DNA from: Leuctra nigra
Taxonomy: Eukaryota > Arthropoda > Insecta > Plecoptera > Leuctridae
DNA length: 64,000 bases
NCBI GenBank assembly: GCA_934045905.1
Contig: OW203762.1
Coordinates: 7,688,001 to 7,752,000, forward strand
Direction: 5' to 3'
Positions 14,531-24,189 of the stretch are shown here, one piece after another; the stretch's first letter is position 1, and each line of letters begins with the position of its first letter. Both the position numbers and the translations under genes were made by a program. Under the pieces are notes generated by a model. That model saw nothing but the letters and a program-made list of their open reading frames with translations, was not told the origin of the DNA and ran no database searches.

Positions 14531-14858
14531 TCATACATCCTTGTAGCAGATTTGGATCTTCTCTGTGATAATATCATGGACTGTATAATCAACGGCGTGT
14601 GTAAAGCAGAGGCGCTGATCAGTTAACTTCCACGCCTGCAAAACAGGTACTGAAGTTATTATAAAGCTCTCATCTCCGACATTGTCCGCTGCGACTCCAC
14701 AACAACAGGACTTGAGGGACGCTGCACTTGAGTCTATTATTGACAAAGTTTGGACTAAAAGTACTGCAAGTTCTACTGGTCTCTGGTAAATATGCACCTC
14801 GTCTGGAGTTGCAACATAAAGTCCAAACGTCTACATCATTCTTCGAGAACAAATTCAC
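14531..14858 (-). pseudogene. Possible hAT-type transposase relic
   Basis: The minus-strand frame 14797-14531 contains VAADN, then 24 residues later CFTHAVDYTVHD. This resembles the hAT (ZBED-like) transposase block TDNAxN...CFAHTLNLxVHD with suitable spacing. An overlapping minus frame (14858-14670) contains DVWT, like the upstream TTDxWTS motif, which would require a frameshift and a shortened intervening segment. No other catalytic region, terminal inverted repeats or target-site duplication could be recognised. If real, it is a short, decayed internal fragment. The similarity is by eye only and chance is possible. Confidence 0.35.
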
Positions 14859-17235
14859 GAAACTTCCCTCTAATAACAGAAATCTTTCGTTTTCTTTTGA
14901 CCGTGTTCACCAAACCGGACTGCTTTCCTTCCTCTTCCTTCTTTACCCCTCGTGTTAAATATGCTGCAATAATGTTTCCACTCTCACAACATTTACTCTC
15001 TCGGCCTCGCCAGTGATTTCATTAGCGCCAGCAGAGCGATCTCTTATGTCTTGGAGGCAGATTACGGTCCATCAGATCGCGTTATTATTAGACGCGTCTT
15101 GCAACGCGTAATAAGGTGCGTAATGGTTCGGATACACGCACTTTCCCGCCCTCCCCAACTTGCACTGAAATGTCAAAACTTGTAGGGGCATTCTCAGAGA
15201 GACTCATGGATATGTTAGGGTGACTTACGGCAATGATAGGGTGACTTGGGCAATTGAAACAATGTATTTGTGGGGAGGAGGATTTGGATATCAAAAGCCA
15301 ACAATACAAATTGATTGAGTCAATGAATATTCACAGTTGTACAGTTTATTTGGTAGATATGTGAAATGGTGGTAAATTTAATGAATAGATGTGAAATTAA
15401 GTATAGTTGTAGTTATTTGTCACTATTATCACCAAAACGAATTACAAGTTATGTAAAATTATAATGTTTCGGATATATAAAAAAAACTAATTTGGGACCT
15501 GACATTTGAGGAGCTTCTTTTAAAATGCAACTGTTCAAAAACATGGAACAGAGATAAACGCTGGAAGAGATACGAAATATGAAGGTATTGTTGCTCTTTA
15601 TGATTTTCCACCTCTAACTAAATATGGACAAGACGAATTTTGTATATATAAAGAAGCTACTTGTCTCGAACCTAAAACTATGCGTACATTTTCTTTTAAT
15701 ATAGTTTATAAATTCATTCGAAGCTCAACATCTGAAAGTTCAATTGCATTTTCTAAGCCAATTTAAGTCGACTGCATGTTTCAATAACCTTTCATATGAA
15801 AGACGATTAAACTCGATGCGATTCTATTGACATTTTCTAACATCTTTATACAAGCAATCAAGATCCAAACAAGATTTATTTAAAAAAACGACGTCATTAC
15901 TAGTTTTCATAAGGACCTATAGCAGATATGAAAATGTATTTATAAATGATCTTACATAGTAGAATTCTACTTTATAAGCAGGTAGGTAAGTCAGTAAATA
16001 ATATTAATACTTTGCAACTTATTTCACATTTCTATCAGTAATTCCACCTTGACTTAAGATTCAATAAAGGGATGAGAAATATGATATTTCATATAGTTTG
16101 CCTTCTCCAAGTTAGTAATCTAAAACATTCAAAGTTCAGGGAAATGAAAGATGAGGGGTTGGAAATATACACAAATATGGAATCCAATTATCGTGTGAGC
16201 CACCGACGCCGGCTGGCGGTAATCACCATCTCAACTCTTCGGAATATCTCCCCGAGACGAAATCAAATAAACCGTTGGTACTTCTATAATTTGACTTTGT
16301 CTCTCCGCCATATTCCCCCAGCTTCAGTTACTGTTTACTTCTTATCAAGTGATATTTTCTCAGAGTTGCTGTGTTTATTCTGGAAATTAGTTCTAAAGAA
16401 GTCAGGGAGGATTCAAAGAGAATGAAATAGCAACGAGGGAAAGTAGAGACGCTTCCATGGCCTGTCTGTCCCGTTCAACCATTTTTAATTAACTTCTGAA
16501 ACATTGCTCTGGTTGGCTAATTTGTCTCTCTTGCAACATCAATTCTAGATATTTTCACTTCTACCAACACTAATCGTATTTTTAATTATTTCTTTTAACA
16601 AACCATCCTTCATCTCTCATTCATTCATTAGAGAAAACTAAGCATTTTTGTTGATAAAGGTAAAGATGTCCAAGAGGGCAATGTTATTCTAGCAACAGCT
16701 GGAGAAACTATTGTATTGTTACAATACAATACGACAATACAATAATAAGCCAAAACGTTTGTGTTGTATTGCTTTTGTTGTTAGTTGTTGTATATTTCTT
16801 GTACTATAGTGTACCCTACACATACAAAAATTAATAAAATGAATGCCAAGCACAACCTCAAATAAATGTTTAAAATCTAAAAGCAGAGTCATATTTGCAA
16901 TCCAGGGCTCGGTTCCCAAAGAATTATAACTTATTGATCAAAAATAAATAAATCAATTTAATTTTTTATAAATATAAAATACTAAGTTCTAGCATTGTAA
17001 TATCTCAATATCTTTATGATAACAGAGATATTGCTAGTTGTAATGCTATACCGGCATAAAATTATGCCAAATTAAAATTAAAATTCTGCCAGAATAAGGC
17101 TTCAAATGCTTTTGTGAATCCTGTCCCAGTAGATTAAAAAGTCCCACTATTATAGTTTATGGTAAAAGCGTTTGGTAAAGCTCCAACTTTTGTCATGTTA
17201 TGGTTGAACAACTTACACTGCTCAGCAGGCCACCA
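14859..17235. other. Unassigned AT-rich DNA
   Basis: No supported feature. A 117-codon frame at 16072-16425 has no recognisable family motif and sits in otherwise non-coding DNA, so I do not call it a gene. Confidence 0.4.
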
Positions 17236-17239
17236 TGAG

Positions 17240-17710
17240 ATTGATCGAACTACTACTAATAAATATCAATACATGTGTGGAGCCATCCGAAGAACTTTTA
17301 GAAGTAAGACTAGGAGAGACACTCAACTTTAATTTTATAAGGTGATGGCAGTCCCTACTCTTCTTTATGGCTCGGAAACATGGGTGACAACAACAAAAGA
17401 TTTGAGCAGAATACAGGCCACAGAGATGAGATTTTTACGATCAGTGAAGGGATGCACCAGAAAGGATAGAATACGCAATGAAGATATAAGACAGGAACTT
17501 GGTATTTATTCCGTGCTCGACAAAATTGAAATGGGCAAATCCAATTGGAAGCAGCATCTTGGTCGTATGCCGTCTGCGAGAATTCCTCGAAGCCTTCTCC
17601 GTTACCAGCCAGGAGGAAGAAGAGATGTAGGGCGGCCCAGAAAGCGGTGGTGACACAATATTTGGAACCTGAACAGGCATTTATGCCTTATCCAGGATAG
17701 AAGAAGAAGG
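17240..17710 (+). pseudogene. 3' end of RTE-like non-LTR retrotransposon (reverse-transcriptase ORF C-terminus)
   Basis: The frame reading through 17342-17653 encodes VPTLLYGSETW, then an RNEDIRQELG-like segment, a W...HLGRMP segment and a GRPRKRW end. This is the characteristic C-terminal region downstream of the polymerase domain in RTE/BovB-type LINE proteins. The same frame extends upstream from about 17240 (IDRTTTNKYQYMCGAIRRTF) but is broken by a TAA at about 17331, and a TGA follows GRPRKRW directly. After it the sequence runs into an AGAAGAAGAAGG-like simple tail (17697-17712), typical of short RTE 3' ends. The endonuclease and polymerase domains are absent, so this is a 5'-truncated dead copy. 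It lies about 250 bp upstream of the first SLC6 gene. If that gene arose by retroposition a LINE would have been needed, but proximity alone does not prove a link. Confidence 0.85.
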
Positions 17711-17915
17711 AGAAAACTACTAATCAAAATTTCATGAACTATTCTACAAACCTTGACATTCATAATACAAATTATAAGAGGCTATGACAATGAAGCGATA
17801 ACATTTGTTTTTCATTAACTGAAACTCGATTTTAAGTGGTATTCCTGTTGTACATTTAAAAATAGTTTTCAATACGTCATCGGTGTAAAATTAACGTGGG
17901 TAATTATTAATTGTG

Positions 17916-17927
17916 ATGAGTTGGTAG
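17916..17927 (+). promoter_or_regulatory. Three-codon upstream ORF
   Basis: An ATG at 17916 is followed by two codons and TAG, 26 bases before the proposed start of the first SLC6 gene. If included in the transcript it could modestly affect initiation. No TATA box or clear initiator is evident nearby. Confidence 0.3.
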
Positions 17928-17953
17928 ATACTAGCTATAAGGACGTCGTTAAA

Positions 17954-20131
17954 ATGTCTTTAGGTACCTATGGCCAACCTGTAAGCAACTATGACTATCA
18001 AGAAGACATAAAGCCCCAAAATGATACACCATTGGAGGTTACCTTGTTGGAACCGCCAGAACTCCGGGGTCGTGATCAAAGTCACAATCTAGAGAAAAGA
18101 ACATCCGTACTAATACCCACATCATACAACCAGAGACTTCCCAAATGGCGGAGGTCTTTGGAACAAGATCCCAACAAGGAAAGATGGAGTAACAGATTTG
18201 AGTTTGTCACGGCCTGTCTCTGCTGTACTATTGGATTTCATAGCGTGATGGAGGTACCGATTTATGCCATTAAGAATGGAGGTGCTTCGTTTGTTATACC
18301 ATTCATTATTTTAAGTACATTGGTAGGGATTCCGCTGTTATTCTTTGAAGTTGCAATTGGTCAGTTTTCCGGTCAGGGTCCGGCACAACTGTTTTGTGTC
18401 ATGGCTTTGACAAAAGGTGTTGGATACACAATGTTATTGGAAATATCATACTTTTCTATAGCAAATAATGCTGAAACTGCACGCATAGTGTTCTATTTAT
18501 TCGACTCATTTCGCTCAACTGTGCCATGGAATGTCCCCGAAAATCAAGAGGTAGCCTCAGAGTGGGATCAAATATTCTCTTATTATAAACACACAATTCT
18601 GAATTCGAACGGGGATGTTGGTCCGATGGGTCATCTTTATTGGCCACTCGTTGGCTGCCTCGCATTTTGCTGGTTTCTAACGTTTATTGGCATCTGTAGG
18701 TCTATTCAGACTTTGGGCAAGATGACGCTTTACCTTCTTCCATTCACAATCATTTTATTTCTGTCACTCTTCATAACCATGATCATCCAGCCTGGAGCGA
18801 TGGAAGGCCTGGCGTATTTCATGACTCCTGGTCAACCAATATTCACGTTTTTAACCTGGACGGTTGCGTTTGAGCAAATGATAACAACTCTGGGCTTAGG
18901 TTTTGGAATCAACATCCTATTGGGTTCGTTCACGAGGTTCCAAAGTCCGGCACACAAAGACTGTATGACAGTGTCTCTCATAACCATGGTCTACACATTG
19001 TTGTTCTGCCTCTTAGTCTTCGCTGGAGTCGGCGTTGTCGCTCACAATCTCGGGATGGCGATGTCAGAAATCGAGATTAAAATCAAAGATCACAAACCCA
19101 AACGATGTTTGCCGTTTTTAATTTTACCTTTAATTTTGAAACAGCTTCCCTGTCCACCATTCTGGTACATCGTTTTCTTTTTCGCTGCCCTCATCCTCGC
19201 CATTACGTCAATAATTGCTTTCACAGCAATGGTATCTCGTTTCCTGTACGCCTATTACCCATCTTATCGACTGTATCCAACACTGACCAGCGTCGCTATT
19301 GTCGTGCCTTTCTTCCTTCTCGGACTGCCTTTTGTGACGGAAGGCGGAATGCCGTTGACGAACGACTTGTTCCACTTCAACGTGGTCCAGGAGATTATCA
19401 TCGCTCTCGAACTCTTCGCTTTCCTCGTATGTTACCGCTTGCGAAGACTCCGTGCTGACCTCGACCTGATGCTCCAATACAACCCCAACATCTTTTACCG
19501 CATCAGCTGGGTGATAACTCCCGTCATCTCTGTCGGCTTCTGCGGGTACAGAATGTCTACGCCTGAATTCCGTCCCGAGATCGAGTGGAGACTTATCGTG
19601 ATGATCTTGATTGTCGTGGCCATCTTGCTGCCGATACCGCTGTACGCTGTACTCGCTGTCGTGAGGTTCAAGCGTCGCGGCGACCTGCGTGGGGTGGTGC
19701 GTCCGCGCTCGGAAGACAGTGTTCTGGAACGCGAAGAACCCTCCACTGGACACGGCTGGAGATTCAACCGGAGCAGCTTGATTGGGGATCGCTTGCAGCC
19801 GCACTGTCTGATGGGTAACCGCTCCAGCATCATACCGATGACGTCATCGGTGACGTCGGTTCAAGCGCGGACGATGTCGGCGACTTCCCTTCGACCGAGA
19901 CAGTCGACGACGTCCGAGAGGTCGAGACTCTCGACGACGTCCAATAGATCGAGATCGCAGTCGACAGCGAGCATCAGGCTGCCGGTGAAGGTTCTCTGGG
20001 GTCCGACGTCCAGCTTCTCGCCTGATTCCCCAACGAGTTCAGCTAGTTCGAATGTGCAGGAAGAAAAGTCGCAACGTCCGAAAGAGTCTCCAAGAATGAG
20101 GAGAAGAAGAAACGAAGAAGCAAGTAATTGA
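17954..20131 (+). CDS. Divergent SLC6-family (neurotransmitter:sodium symporter fold) transporter, copy 1
   Basis: A single uninterrupted 725-codon frame. The frame is open upstream to 17921, but the first ATG is 17954 (A at -3). Twelve hydrophobic segments fit the SLC6 fold: TM1 about 84-108, TM2 113-135, TM3 155-182, TM4 228-250, TM5 256-279, TM6 297-324, TM7 338-365, TM8 401-429, TM9 442-460, TM10 475-493, TM11 514-535, TM12 546-571. Family landmarks are KNGG (107-110), GQFSGQGP (136-143), PW after TM3 (191-192), W..AFEQ...TLGLGFG (302-318) and VTEGGM (461-466). The TM1 core normally reading GLGNxWRFP is GFHSVMEVP (94-102): the sodium-site Asn is Ser97 and the gate Arg is Glu100. The TM7 Asn is also replaced (about Thr343), while the TM8 Thr-Ser pair of sodium site 2 (418-419) remains. 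The loop-2 disulfide cysteines are not evident. The 150-residue tail is Ser/Arg-rich and GC-rich. It is expected in the plasma membrane; the substrate is unknown. Confidence 0.92.
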   Translation: MSLGTYGQPVSNYDYQEDIKPQNDTPLEVTLLEPPELRGRDQSHNLEKRTSVLIPTSYNQRLPKWRRSLEQDPNKERWSNRFEFVTACLCCTIGFHSVMEVPIYAIKNGGASFVIPFIILSTLVGIPLLFFEVAIGQFSGQGPAQLFCVMALTKGVGYTMLLEISYFSIANNAETARIVFYLFDSFRSTVPWNVPENQEVASEWDQIFSYYKHTILNSNGDVGPMGHLYWPLVGCLAFCWFLTFIGICRSIQTLGKMTLYLLPFTIILFLSLFITMIIQPGAMEGLAYFMTPGQPIFTFLTWTVAFEQMITTLGLGFGINILLGSFTRFQSPAHKDCMTVSLITMVYTLLFCLLVFAGVGVVAHNLGMAMSEIEIKIKDHKPKRCLPFLILPLILKQLPCPPFWYIVFFFAALILAITSIIAFTAMVSRFLYAYYPSYRLYPTLTSVAIVVPFFLLGLPFVTEGGMPLTNDLFHFNVVQEIIIALELFAFLVCYRLRRLRADLDLMLQYNPNIFYRISWVITPVISVGFCGYRMSTPEFRPEIEWRLIVMILIVVAILLPIPLYAVLAVVRFKRRGDLRGVVRPRSEDSVLEREEPSTGHGWRFNRSSLIGDRLQPHCLMGNRSSIIPMTSSVTSVQARTMSATSLRPRQSTTSERSRLSTTSNRSRSQSTASIRLPVKVLWGPTSSFSPDSPTSSASSNVQEEKSQRPKESPRMRRRRNEEASN

Positions 20132-20247
20132 ATGACGGGGATCAAAATGTTATCGGACAGAAATGATATCGACATTGTAGAACATTCTAGACATTGTAGA
20201 AGTATTGTGCTGTATTGTCTTTGAAAGTGTTTTGATTAGAGTTCTTC

Positions 20248-20253
20248 ATTAAA
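20248..20253 (+). terminator. Candidate polyadenylation signal ATTAAA for SLC6 copy 1
   Basis: ATTAAA, the commonest variant of AATAAA, lies about 117 bases after the stop codon, and the following sequence is AT-rich. It is the nearest plausible signal; no transcript evidence is available. Confidence 0.4.
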
Positions 20254-20891
20254 TACAATTATAAAGAAAAGCATTAAGCTTTCATTCAAAAAGTTTACAG
20301 CGTATACTCGAATGATCATTGCTGACCACACTGGACATTTGCCTATGTGAAAGTTTGCTAACAAAACTTTAAATCATGTATTAAATATATTTATTTATGT
20401 CATTACAATCATTTGTAGACAATACATGAAATTACAGAAATTTTTTAGAAATCATTTATTTTATATAATGTTGGCTTTGTGGGTTATACAAATTTTACAT
20501 GTTTAATTGTAAAGTAGCGGTCAAATTAATTTTCAGTTAAAACCTTTGTTCTCTTCGCACTTTATTCGTAATATCTATTAATTTTAAGATACCATTTCTG
20601 TCAAAAGTAGAAGAATCTGCTTCATCATTAATCCTATATTGTAAATTTTTAAGAACCTTTATCTCCGAAACTATTAAGTCACCCGATACATCTATTTTTT
20701 CATATACTAGTACTAACTACATCAAAATTAAATAACAGTAATATACCATAATTATGCATTAAGCTGTTTGAAGTAATTTCATTTAAATATGTATAATAAA
20801 ATTAAAAAATATATATTCTCAATAGAAAGAAATAGTACATTTAATAAGTAAATACAAATATACGATCTCTTATACTAGCATAGATGCTTTA
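20254..20891. other. AT-rich intergenic DNA between the SLC6 copies
   Basis: No supported feature. Several TATAT/AAATA-rich runs are present. Confidence 0.4.
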
Positions 20892-21377
20892 GTTCTAGAA
20901 TTCAGCGAAACATGCAGCGCTGCAGCGGACATCTAGCCAAGTGTTCATTTATTCAGCGCTGCAGCGACTGCTGCGTGCATCAAAGTGTTCTTAATTTCAG
21001 TGCTGTACAGCGGCTATCTAGCGGATCTAGCAAAAAAAACGCCGCTTTATTCGCTAGATGGATGCAAAATGGCGGCGTTTGTTTATGTTTTCTGTGTATC
21101 AATGATATAAATTGTCAGTTATGCGTCGTTTATGAAATGCCGATGAAGCTGAGAGGTAAATATATGTTTCTCTAATATAATATGCCGTATTATTGCGTAG
21201 TTTATTGCGTTATATTTCATTGCATTTTTGCATTGACAACGACGTCCATGTTTTAAAATCTTGCCGCCACATTCATCTAGCAAAACTAAGCAAATCGTTC
21301 ATAAATTAAGCGGGAAATCATCTAGCAGGACGCCACTTTCTCGCTGCAGCGCTGCATGTTTCGCTGAATTCTAGAAC
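20892..21377. mobile_element. Foldback/MITE-like element between the SLC6 genes
   Basis: Begins GTTCTAGAATTCAGCG and ends with its reverse complement; the inverted match covers about 35 bp and includes AACATGCAGCGCTGCAGCG. The roughly 486-bp interior is non-coding and contains several CTAGC and GCTGCAGCG motifs. No transposase and no clear target duplication. It may have arrived after the tandem duplication of the SLC6 genes, since I find no counterpart downstream of copy 2 (24190-24836). Confidence 0.65.
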
Positions 21378-22051
21378 GCCGCTAATGCGAGACAAATTTT
21401 CGCTAACAATATTCTCTTTAATAGTAGTTTATGTATCAAACTTTTATACAGAACTACGTCCGAAACTACGTTCAAAACTACGCAGGATCTCAGGATCTCT
21501 TCGAGACATCTGCGATCTCACTCCGGAGGCCCTCAGTTGGCTTGAAGATCTGGATGTGAAGCTGTGAAGAGAAGCGATTGCCAGAATATACATTATGGTT
21601 TTCATTGATTTGTTTGTACTTTTTACGTTAATTACGTCATTTGATTTGAGATTAATATTACCAATTTTTGCAACTTATATCATTATAATAATAAACCATA
21701 CGAAATAAAAGTAAAAATATTCGTAGGTAATAGCTGTATGTTTTAAAAAAATTAAAATAAAATTGTTTTTGATGTAAATTTGTAAAGTTTTGTCCTGAGA
21801 AAGGTTTTAATAGAAAAATCGAAACTGTAGACAAAATAATAAATAATTTTACAAAAACATGACGAAATATCACAAAACGTTTCGTTGCATTGCTTGTCAA
21901 TTGCACACACCTTGGAATTTAACATACTAGGAGGCATTGGCATTGGCATATACTTGTTTTTCCTCGGTTTGAACAATAACAACGTGCATTTTGTTCTAAC
22001 GTATTTGTGTAACGTTCGGAGTGTTCAATGTGAGCGTGTAGTTTCGTGAAT
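21378..22051. other. Upstream region of SLC6 copy 2
   Basis: AT-rich. A 60-codon frame at 21385-21567 has short direct repeats (AACTACG) and no family resemblance. A promoter for copy 2 should lie here, but no TATA box is obvious; TCAGT, an arthropod initiator-like pentamer, occurs at 22059-22063. Confidence 0.35.
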
Positions 22052-22216
22052 ATGCCACTCAGTGTTCATGGTCGTAGACAATCTGCCGACGACAATGACA
22101 CTCAAGGTAAGAGGAAGTCGTCCGCGTCCCTCTCAGCGAAACAACCATGGGCGTCACTCTATTGGAAGTGCCAGAATATCGTGAAGATCATGCAGAGAGA
22201 AGAGTATCAATACTAA
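22052..22216 (+). other. Overlapping 54-codon frame at the 5' end of SLC6 copy 2 (possible alternative first exon or uORF)
   Basis: ATG at 22052 opens a frame beginning MPLSVHGRQSADDNDTQ that overlaps the main start (22147) in another phase and ends at TAA 22214-22216. The opening loosely resembles the copy 1 N-terminus (MSLGTYGQPVSNYDYQ). It contains a near-perfect splice donor CAAG|GTAAGA (GT at 22107-22108). Joining to AG at 22167-22168 or 22173-22174 removes 62 or 68 bases and restores the main SLC6 frame. It may therefore be a coding first exon, an inhibitory overlapping uORF, or a relic. Confidence 0.4.
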
Positions 22217-24189
22217 TACCCACATCATACAACCAGAGACTCCCAAATTGGCGCAAGTCATTAGAGCAAGATCCCAACGAGGAAAGATGGAGAGACAGAT
22301 TTGAGTTTGTCACGGCCTGTCTCTGCTATACTATTGGCATTTATTGTGTGATGGAGGTACCGATTTATGCCATTATGTTTGGAGGTGTCTCCTTCATTAT
22401 CCCATACATTATTTTAAGTATATTGGTAGGCATTCCGCTGTTATTCTTTGAGGTTGCAATTGGTCAGTTTTCCGGCCAGGGTCCGGCACAACTGTTTTGT
22501 GTTATGGCTTTGACAAAAGGTGTTGGATATACAATGTTATTGGAAGTATCATACTTTGCTATAACAAATCAAGTAGAAACTGCACGCATTATGTTCTATT
22601 TATTCGACTCATTTCGCTTAACTGTGCCATGGAATGTCCTCGAAAATCAAGAAGTAGCCTCAGAGTGGGATGAAATATTCTCTTATCACAGAGACAGTAT
22701 TTTGAATTCAAATGGAAATGTCAGTAATTTGGGTCATCTTTACTGGCCACTCGTTGGCTGCCTCGCATTTTGCTGGTTTCTAACGTTTATTGGCATCTGT
22801 AGGTCTATTCAGACTTTGGGCAAGATGACGCTTGACCTTCTTCCATTCGCAGTCCTTTTATTTCTGTCACTCTTCATAACCATGGTCATCCAGCCTGGAG
22901 CGATGGAAGGTCTAGCGTATTTCATGACTCCAGGTCAAAAAATATTCAAGTTTCTAACTTGGAACGTAGCCTTTGAGCAAATGATAACAACTCTGGGCTT
23001 TGGTTATGGAGTCAACATCCTATTGGGTTCGTTCACGAGGTTCCAAAGTCCGGCACACGTTGATTGTTTGGTGGTGTGTCTAATAACCATGTGCCTCTCG
23101 TTGATGTCTTGCATATTCTTGTTCGCTGGGATCGGCGTCGTTGCGTACAATCTCGGCAAGAGCGTTCCCTACTTTGAGAGCCTTATCGACACCCACAAAG
23201 GCACACAAAGTCTTGAGCTGTTATTGTATCCATTAGTTTTGAAACAACTTCCCTGTCCGCCAGTATGGTACATCATTTTCCTTTTCCTCGCTTTCATCCT
23301 CGCCTTTACGTCAATCGTAGCTTTCACATCAATGATATCTCGTTTCCTGTACGCATACTACCCATCGTATCGACTGTATCCTAAACTGACCAGCATCGCC
23401 ATTGTCGTGCCTTTCTTCCTTCTCGGACTGCCTCTTGTGACGGAAGACGGAGCGACTCTGATTCCTAACCTAAGTCATTTCGACTGGGTCCAGGAGATTA
23501 TCATCGCTCTTGAACTTTTTGCTTTCCTCGTCTGTTACGGAATGAGAAAACTCCGTGCTGACCTTGAATTTATGCTGCAATACAACCCTAACATCTTTTA
23601 CCGCATCAGCTGGGTGCTAACTCCAGTCATCTCTGTTGGATTCCTCAGTTTCAGTTTATTGAATTTGACATTAGGCAGTGAAATAAAGTGGATGCTTGCC
23701 TTACGGATATTGGTTTTGATGGCAATTCTGCTGCCGATGCCACTGTTTGCCGTCATCGCTGTCGTGAGGTTCAGTCGTCGAGGTGACTTGTGTGGAACTG
23801 TGCGACCGCGGTCAGAAGATGTCGTCTTGGAGCGCGAGGTCACTACTGGACGGATGGGGCTGATCGACAGAAGCAGCGTGCGCAATCCGGATGCGAGTCA
23901 GCTGCAACTGCAGTCGGCGGGAGGAAATCGGGAAAGTACGAGCATCCTCAAGAGTGAGTCGTCGGTGACTTCCACCCGATCAAGATCGAGTCGTCATTCG
24001 TCCGCGAGTAAGTCGGGCACGAGGCTGCCGTTGAAAGTGGCATTTAATTCGGATTCCAGCTACGCTCCTTCACCACCTGTTTCCAAGTCGAGTGTCAAGG
24101 ACGAAAGTCCACAGCATGCGATAAACCCAGCAAGAATGAGGAGAAGAACGAAGTCTTTTAATGATGAAGATCAAAATATAGGTCAGTAG
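22147..24189 (+). CDS. Divergent SLC6-family transporter, copy 2
   Basis: An uninterrupted 680-codon frame, collinear with copy 1 with a constant 30-residue offset through the membrane domain. The ATG has strong context (ACAACCATGG), though an alternative spliced start is possible. Shared landmarks: TM1 core GIYCVMEVP (64-72), GQFSGQGP, W..AFEQ...TLGFGYG, and a TM8 Thr-Ser pair (388-389). It departs further from the family than copy 1: the sodium-site Asn position is Cys67, the gate Arg position is Glu70, KNGG has become MFGG (77-80), and VTEGG is VTEDG (431-435). An Asn-Val-Ser sequon lies in the large extracellular loop 2 and Asn-Leu-Ser in the TM9-TM10 loop, both plausible glycosylation sites. 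The tail is Ser/Arg-rich but poorly conserved against copy 1. Intact frame and conserved hydropathy suggest a functional plasma-membrane protein of unknown substrate. Confidence 0.9.
   Translation: MGVTLLEVPEYREDHAERRVSILIPTSYNQRLPNWRKSLEQDPNEERWRDRFEFVTACLCYTIGIYCVMEVPIYAIMFGGVSFIIPYIILSILVGIPLLFFEVAIGQFSGQGPAQLFCVMALTKGVGYTMLLEVSYFAITNQVETARIMFYLFDSFRLTVPWNVLENQEVASEWDEIFSYHRDSILNSNGNVSNLGHLYWPLVGCLAFCWFLTFIGICRSIQTLGKMTLDLLPFAVLLFLSLFITMVIQPGAMEGLAYFMTPGQKIFKFLTWNVAFEQMITTLGFGYGVNILLGSFTRFQSPAHVDCLVVCLITMCLSLMSCIFLFAGIGVVAYNLGKSVPYFESLIDTHKGTQSLELLLYPLVLKQLPCPPVWYIIFLFLAFILAFTSIVAFTSMISRFLYAYYPSYRLYPKLTSIAIVVPFFLLGLPLVTEDGATLIPNLSHFDWVQEIIIALELFAFLVCYGMRKLRADLEFMLQYNPNIFYRISWVLTPVISVGFLSFSLLNLTLGSEIKWMLALRILVLMAILLPMPLFAVIAVVRFSRRGDLCGTVRPRSEDVVLEREVTTGRMGLIDRSSVRNPDASQLQLQSAGGNRESTSILKSESSVTSTRSRSSRHSSASKSGTRLPLKVAFNSDSSYAPSPPVSKSSVKDESPQHAINPARMRRRTKSFNDEDQNIGQ

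Noticed and set aside
16072..16425. 117-codon open frame
   Set aside because: No recognisable domain, no context and composition like the surrounding non-coding DNA.
17921..17953. Earlier start of SLC6 copy 1 at TTG 17921
   Set aside because: Non-ATG start in a eukaryotic gene; the first in-frame ATG at 17954 has acceptable context.
19208..19833. Antisense open frames of 112 and 198 codons
   Set aside because: Shadows of the SLC6 copy 1 coding strand in its GC-rich 3' half.
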